Source: Acetobacteraceae bacterium B3987
GTDB lineage: Bacteria > Pseudomonadota > Alphaproteobacteria > Acetobacterales > Acetobacteraceae
Length of the DNA: 64,000 nt
Assembly: GCA_026537415.1 (NCBI GenBank)
Contig: JAFNMF010000001.1
Span: 365,572-429,571 of the forward strand
Direction: 5' to 3'
The notes beneath the pieces were generated by a model. That model made no database searches and was not told the DNA's origin. It saw only the letters and a program-made list of their open reading frames with translations. Numbering within the stretch: position 1 is the stretch's first letter; the number at the start of each line of letters is the position of its first letter. Made by a program: the position numbers and the translations under genes. Shown one piece after another: positions 58,634-64,000 of the stretch.

Positions 58634-58864
58634 ATGATGACAGCGGAAGAAATCGAAAAGACCCTTCGGGCGGCTTTTCCTGATGCAGAGATTGTGGTTG
58701 AAGACCTTGCAGGTGATGGTGACCATTTTGCCTGTGAGGTTGTCAGCGAGACGTTTCGTGGTGTGCCACGGGTAAAACAGCATAAGCTGGTTTATGAAGC
58801 GTTCGGGGACCGTGTCGGAACGGAGCTGCATGCTCTGGCCGTGAAGACACGTATCCCTGGTTGA
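58634..58864 (+). CDS. BolA-family iron-sulfur trafficking protein
   Basis: A 76-residue BolA protein with EIEKTLRAAFPDAEIVVEDLAGDGDHFACEVVSETF and VKQHKLVYEAFGDRVGTELHALAVKT. The DGDHF and KQHKLVY histidines are those that coordinate a shared [2Fe-2S] cluster with monothiol glutaredoxins in this family. AAGGAGG lies eight bases ahead of the ATG. The next gene encodes exactly such a glutaredoxin. Confidence 0.93.
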   Translation: MMTAEEIEKTLRAAFPDAEIVVEDLAGDGDHFACEVVSETFRGVPRVKQHKLVYEAFGDRVGTELHALAVKTRIPG

Positions 58865-58882
58865 TCGAGAGGACATGATCAA

Positions 58883-59218
58883 ATGAATGAGGCTGTTTTT
58901 CAGACCATCCAGTCCTTGGTGGACAAGAACCCTGTCATGCTTTTCATGAAGGGCGACAAGCAGTTCCCACAATGCGGGTTTTCTGCCCGTGTCGTGCAGA
59001 TTCTTACCCATGTAGGTGTGGATTTTGAGACAGAGAACGTGCTTGAAAGCCCGGAGATGCGTCAGGGTATCAAGGACTTCTCCCAGTGGCCGACAATCCC
59101 GCAGCTTTATGTGAAGGGTGAGTTCATTGGTGGGTGCGATATTGTCACAGATATGTACCAGAGTGGCGAGCTTGAGAGCCTGCTGTCTGAAAAAGGCCTG
59201 CTGAAGAACGAGGGCTGA
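58883..59218 (+). CDS. grxD: Monothiol glutaredoxin, CGFS type
   Basis: A 111-residue Grx4-type protein that carries and transfers [2Fe-2S] clusters. It has VMLFMKGDKQFPQCGFSARV with the cluster ligand Cys31 in CGFS, WPTIPQLYVKGEFIGGCDI and a final helix. The CGFS active site is characteristic of the cluster-carrier class rather than dithiol reductases. It directly follows bolA, supporting a Grx-BolA pair. Confidence 0.95.
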   Translation: MNEAVFQTIQSLVDKNPVMLFMKGDKQFPQCGFSARVVQILTHVGVDFETENVLESPEMRQGIKDFSQWPTIPQLYVKGEFIGGCDIVTDMYQSGELESLLSEKGLLKNEG

Positions 59219-59372
59219 TTTCAGAGGGAAATAGTCCTCATTAAATAAAGGTTGGCATAGAGTTCGGGCGTTGCTTTCTTCGTCCTTCTATGGTTAGAGT
59301 TGGCCATTATTTGTAGAGTGAGGGCTATTCCCGCTGCAGCGAGATAGTGGGAACAGGTGGAGGGTTGAAGAC

Positions 59373-59690
59373 ATGGTGAAATCCCTTAAGGGAGGGGTTC
59401 TTTTTGGGCTTCTGGGGTTTGCAGGGTTGGCATCCGCTCCCGCTGCCCATGCGGATCGTATTCTGACGGAACATGAAGCAAGTAAGCTGACCTTCAGTGC
59501 TCTTATTGCTCCGCCGTCAGCGTTTCATCATGTGACGGTAGCTCATCGCTCGACCTCTCACGCACATTATGGTTCATCGACGCGCTTGGCTGCGTCACAT
59601 TACCACCGGGGTGTTGCTGTTCGGACTGTAGCATTCCATGGCCATGTGGTTAGCAAACATCGGCGGAATACACACCATCGTCGTGGATGA
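59373..59690 (+). CDS. Small secreted His/Ser-rich protein of unknown function
   Basis: A 105-residue protein with a likely signal peptide (MVKSLKGGVLFGLLGFAGLA then SAPAAHA, cleavage before DRILTEH). The mature region begins with ILTEHEASKLTFSALIAPP and becomes rich in His, Ser and Arg (HHVTVAHRSTSHAHYGSS, KHRRNTHHRRG). The net charge is strongly positive. GGTGGAGGG precedes the ATG. I do not recognise a family; it might be an envelope or cell-wall-associated peptide. It ends ahead of a strong terminator. Confidence 0.7.
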   Translation: MVKSLKGGVLFGLLGFAGLASAPAAHADRILTEHEASKLTFSALIAPPSAFHHVTVAHRSTSHAHYGSSTRLAASHYHRGVAVRTVAFHGHVVSKHRRNTHHRRG

Positions 59691-59714
59691 TTGTGCTTCT
59701 CTAAGAGCATGAAA

Positions 59715-59756
59715 TAGAAAGCCCCGCGGGTCGTATTCGGCTCGTGGGGTTTTCTA
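59715..59756 (+). terminator. Intrinsic terminator of the small secreted protein gene
   Basis: A continuous 16-bp stem (59715-59730 with 59741-59756), with three G-U pairs, encloses a ten-base loop and contains TTTTCTATTT at its 3' end. The G-U pairs mean it is stronger in the plus-strand RNA. Confidence 0.75.
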
Positions 59757-59775
59757 TTTGGTCTGTGTTTTTTCG

Positions 59776-61201
<1,426 letters not shown>

Positions 61202-61203
61202 CT

Positions 61204-61238
61204 AAAAAAAAGCCATCCTCAGAAGGAGGATGGCTTTC
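61204..61238 (-). terminator. Intrinsic terminator of the amino acid permease genes
   Basis: AAAGCCATCCTC (61209-61220) pairs perfectly with GAGGATGGCTTT (61226-61237) around a five-base loop. On the minus strand it is followed by eight T and lies just after the permease stop. Confidence 0.92.
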
Positions 61239-61257
61239 TCGGAACTGAAATTGTCCC

Positions 61258-62700
61258 TCAGTGATATTTGTGCTTCAGGCGACTATGATGCAGGCCATAG
61301 CAGACATAAACCCCAAGACCGATGAGCAGCCATAGGGCGAGCCTAACCCATGTCATGAGATCCATGGCCAGCATGACAGCACCACAGGAGAGAATGCCAA
61401 GGATCGGCACGAGGAACGGGCCGCCGGGAGTACGGAAGCGGCGTGCGGCATTAGGCTGACGCAGACGCAGGAACATGACACCGAAGCAGACGATGATGAA
61501 GGCAAGCAGTGTGCCGATGGATGTCATCTTGCCAAGAATATCAATAGGCAGGCAGGCGGCCAGAATGCTGGCGACCACGGCGGTAAGAATATGCGAACTC
61601 CACGGAGTTTTGCTCCGTTTATTCAGTTTCTCAAAGAATGGCGGTAGTAGGCCATCCTTGGCCATGGAAAGGCATATACGGCTCTGCCCCATCAGCAGCC
61701 CGTAGATGACGGAAATATACCCCAAAGCAATGCCGAACGTGATCAGGGCAGAGAACCACGGGATATGTAGGCTGTGCAGAACGGTTGCCACCGGATTGGG
61801 GTCATGCAGCATCGTCCGGTAATTAACCACACCAACGATCACGAATGAGAAAATTGCATAGATGATGGCAGCAAGAACCAGACTGCCCAGAATGCTCAAC
61901 GGAATATTCCGCTGAGGATTGTGGCTGTCCTGCGCTGCGGTAGAGACGATGTCAAAGCCGATATAGGCAAAGAAGATAAGGCCCGCTGCCCGCATGACAC
62001 CACTTGGCCCGAAGGAGCCAAATTGTCCCGTATTGGTGGGGATGAAAGGATGGAGGTTAGCGGACTTGATGTGCGGTAAGCAGATGGCCGTCACGCTGCC
62101 GATAATCAAGAGTTTGAGCGTGACGATTGCCATGTTGATTTTGCTAGACCCTCTGGTGCCACACATCAGCAGTCCGGTTACAGCGAAGATGATGAAAATG
62201 GCAGGGGCATTGAACCAAGCCCGGACAAATTGCCCGTCCGGCATCATGATAGAGGCCCCTGTGGGGGCTAATAGGCGGGGGTCAAGCGGAATACCGATTT
62301 GATGTAGTAGAGTGCCAAAATAGCCGGACCAGCTTGCGGCCACGGTGGAAGCATTGACCGTATATTCCAGAATGAGATCCCAGCCGATGATCCAGGCAAT
62401 ACCTTCCCCCATCGAGGTATAGGCATAGGTATAGGCAGAGCCTGCTTCAGGAATCATGCCAGCCAGTTCGGCGTAACAGAGGCCAGCAAAGGCGCAGGCA
62501 ATGGCAGCGATGACGAAGGAGAGCGTTACGGCTGGGCCAGCATATTGCCCAGCGGCAACGCCTGTCATGGAGAACAGGCCCGCACCAACGGTAACACCAA
62601 CCCCAAGGGCAATCAGTTGCCACGGGCCCAGTACACGGTGCAGCCCCATATTGGGGGCTACTGTCTGTATTGGTTTGGTACGCCAGAAAGGCCGTCTCAT
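61258..62700 (-). CDS. APC-family amino acid permease, copy 1
   Basis: A 480-residue inner membrane transporter with 12 or more helices, of the APC superfamily and close to the cationic amino acid transporter (CAT/YfnA) group. It has LGPWQLIALGVGVTVGAGLF, which is the unwound first helix, IACAFAGLCYAELAGMIPEAGSAYTY, FFAYIGFDIVSTAAQDSHNPQRNIP and YGLLMGQSRICLSMAKDGLLPPFF. GGAG eight bases ahead supports the ATG at 62700; an ATG at 62724 is possible. It is a close paralogue of the next gene upstream, 50 bases away. The substrate is probably one or more amino acids; which ones is not predictable. Confidence 0.9.
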   Translation of the reverse strand: MRRPFWRTKPIQTVAPNMGLHRVLGPWQLIALGVGVTVGAGLFSMTGVAAGQYAGPAVTLSFVIAAIACAFAGLCYAELAGMIPEAGSAYTYAYTSMGEGIAWIIGWDLILEYTVNASTVAASWSGYFGTLLHQIGIPLDPRLLAPTGASIMMPDGQFVRAWFNAPAIFIIFAVTGLLMCGTRGSSKINMAIVTLKLLIIGSVTAICLPHIKSANLHPFIPTNTGQFGSFGPSGVMRAAGLIFFAYIGFDIVSTAAQDSHNPQRNIPLSILGSLVLAAIIYAIFSFVIVGVVNYRTMLHDPNPVATVLHSLHIPWFSALITFGIALGYISVIYGLLMGQSRICLSMAKDGLLPPFFEKLNKRSKTPWSSHILTAVVASILAACLPIDILGKMTSIGTLLAFIIVCFGVMFLRLRQPNAARRFRTPGGPFLVPILGILSCGAVMLAMDLMTWVRLALWLLIGLGVYVCYGLHHSRLKHKYH

Positions 62701-62750
62701 GCACTCTGCTCCACGATATTGCAATGTCGTCTGGAAAAGGGAGGAGACAT

Positions 62751-64000
62751 TCAGCCGTCCGCCCTGAGATGACTGTGCCGTATGCTATAAGCGAAATAAA
62801 TGACGGCACCAATGGTTAACCAAAGAATTAGACGCACCCATGTAATGAGGCTCATGGAGAGCATCACGCTGCCGCAAGAAATGATGCCCAAAGTCGGAAT
62901 TAACAGAGGGCCGCCGGGAAGGCGGAAGGTGCGGGGAGCATCAGGTGCCGTGAAGCGCAGGGCGATGACACCTGCACAGACAATGACAAAAGCGGTCAGA
63001 GTCCCAATGGAAGCCATATTGGCCAGAATGTCGATAGGTAAGCAGCAGGCCAGCAGGCCGCTTGCAAGGAAGCTAAGCATATGGCTGGGGACTGGTGTAT
63101 GGCTCTTGGGGTGCATCCGGCGGAAGAAGGCAGGCAGTAGACCATCCTGTGACATGCTCATCAGGATGCGGCTTTGGCCCATCAAGAGGCCGTAAACGAC
63201 CGAGACATATCCAAGGCAGATGCCCCCTTTGATAAACAGGCTGAGCCACGGCAGATTGACGACATCCATAACAGTGGCAACCGGGCTCGGGTCATGAGCA
63301 AAATGGTGATAATCCACCACGCCAACCAGCACAGCAGACACGATGACATAGACGATGGCACAAATGATCTGACTGCCCAGAATGGCAATTGGCATCGCCC
63401 GTTGAGGATTCTTCGTGTCATGAGCAGCCGTGGAGACGATGTCGAAGCCGATATAGGCCAAAAAGGCCATTCCAGCGGCGCGCATCACGCCACTGAAGCC
63501 GAATTCGCCGTAATGGCCTTCGTTTGGCGGGATGAAGGGGTGAAAATGGGCCATTTGAATGTGCGGAAGGCAGGCGACAACCAGGCCGACCAGCACACAG
63601 ACCTTAATCCCCACAATGAGGCCGTTCATCCGGGCAGATTCTTTCGTACCCCGTGTCAGCATGATGGTGACGAGCCAGAGAATGAACAAACAGGGCGCAT
63701 TGAACCATGCACGGGCCATATGTCCGTCAGGCAATTCAACCAGCGTCATGGGGGCGTGTAAGAGCCTCGGGTCTATGATGATACCCCAGTCCTTGAGGAA
63801 AGAGGTCATGTACCCTGACCAGCTGGAGGCCACAGCAGCCGTACTGACGGTATATTCAAGGATTAGGTCCCAGCCGATGACCCATGCCACGAACTCGCCC
63901 AGAGCGGCATAGGCGTAGGAATAGGCTGACCCTCCAGAAGGAATCATCCCGGCCAGTTCTGCATAGCAGAGGCCAGCAAAGCTGGCAGCTACGGCAGCGA
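62751..64000 (-). CDS. APC-family amino acid permease, copy 2 (5' end beyond window)
   Basis: About 416 residues are visible and the reading frame stays open to the window edge. It has FAGLCYAELAGMIPSGGSAYSYAYA, LAYIGFDIVSTAAHDTKNPQRAMP and YGLLMGQSRILMSMSQDGLLPAFFRRM, closely matching the downstream paralogue over the whole shared length. The tandem arrangement indicates gene duplication. The first helix, which carries the substrate-binding GVGVTVGAG-type break in the sister protein, lies outside the window. Confidence 0.9.
   Translation of the reverse strand, partial: AAVAASFAGLCYAELAGMIPSGGSAYSYAYAALGEFVAWVIGWDLILEYTVSTAAVASSWSGYMTSFLKDWGIIIDPRLLHAPMTLVELPDGHMARAWFNAPCLFILWLVTIMLTRGTKESARMNGLIVGIKVCVLVGLVVACLPHIQMAHFHPFIPPNEGHYGEFGFSGVMRAAGMAFLAYIGFDIVSTAAHDTKNPQRAMPIAILGSQIICAIVYVIVSAVLVGVVDYHHFAHDPSPVATVMDVVNLPWLSLFIKGGICLGYVSVVYGLLMGQSRILMSMSQDGLLPAFFRRMHPKSHTPVPSHMLSFLASGLLACCLPIDILANMASIGTLTAFVIVCAGVIALRFTAPDAPRTFRLPGGPLLIPTLGIISCGSVMLSMSLITWVRLILWLTIGAVIYFAYSIRHSHLRADG

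Overview
The window comes from a chromosome of an acetic acid bacterium (Acetobacteraceae, Alphaproteobacteria). This is inferred from gene content and order: a pyruvate dehydrogenase E1 beta with its own lipoyl domain, the tpiA-secG-pyrG-kdsA run, tpiA divergent from a PpiD-type foldase that leads into trpEGD, and the purC-purS-purQ-purL-bolA-grxD string. GC looks mid to high 50s percent by eye, with a few clearly AT-rich gaps. Both KDO genes are present, so the cell makes lipopolysaccharide. I cannot fix the genus from sequence alone. Almost all of the window is housekeeping chromosome. I see no insertion sequence, prophage, CRISPR array or rRNA.

Layout. 1-5.2 kb: partial serA, hisN, then kdsB-pheA-dapA-smpB and a convergent double cold-shock protein. 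5.4-11.1 kb: divergent recG and mfd. 11.1-14.7 kb: flavohaemoglobin hmp with a textbook NsrR operator beside nsrR, then a glycosyltransferase and rlmE. 14.8-22.6 kb: DUF475 membrane protein, two identical tRNA-Gln(CTG) genes, hemN, guaB, an RsmB-type methyltransferase and a cation/proton antiporter. 22.7-30.5 kb: orphan response regulator, xthA, dipeptidase, uvrC, pgsA, a Pro/His-rich repeat protein, rpmG and an FtsB-like protein. 30.6-36.2 kb (mostly minus strand): eno, a DUF3429 gene on the other strand, kdsA, pyrG, secG, tpiA. 36.4-49.1 kb (plus strand): ppiD-like, trpE, trpG, trpD, trpC, pdhA, pdhB, pdhC, lpd, lipA and a COQ10-like gene. 49.3-52.2 kb: a His-rich secreted peptide, a lytic transglycosylase and a TerC/YjbE protein. 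52.4-59.2 kb: purB and the purC-purS-(tandem Rap1a/Tai protein)-purQ-purL-bolA-grxD operon. 59.4-64 kb: a small secreted protein, yraN, hemB and two tandem amino acid permeases, the last cut by the window edge.

Co-working groups. kdsA and kdsB make and activate KDO. pheA, the trp genes, hisN and serA cover amino acid synthesis. pdhABC, lpd and lipA build and lipoylate the pyruvate dehydrogenase complex. hemB and hemN serve haem synthesis. purB, purC, purS, purQ, purL and guaB serve purine synthesis. bolA and grxD handle iron-sulfur trafficking. hmp and nsrR form a nitric oxide detoxification switch.

The least explained items are the secreted two-domain Rap1a/Tai-like protein inside the purine operon, strong stem-loop structures in front of rpmG and of the orphan response regulator, alternative hairpins upstream of the cold-shock gene, and the repeat-bearing Pro/His-rich protein. 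No clearly new multi-gene system is evident; these are the best leads.
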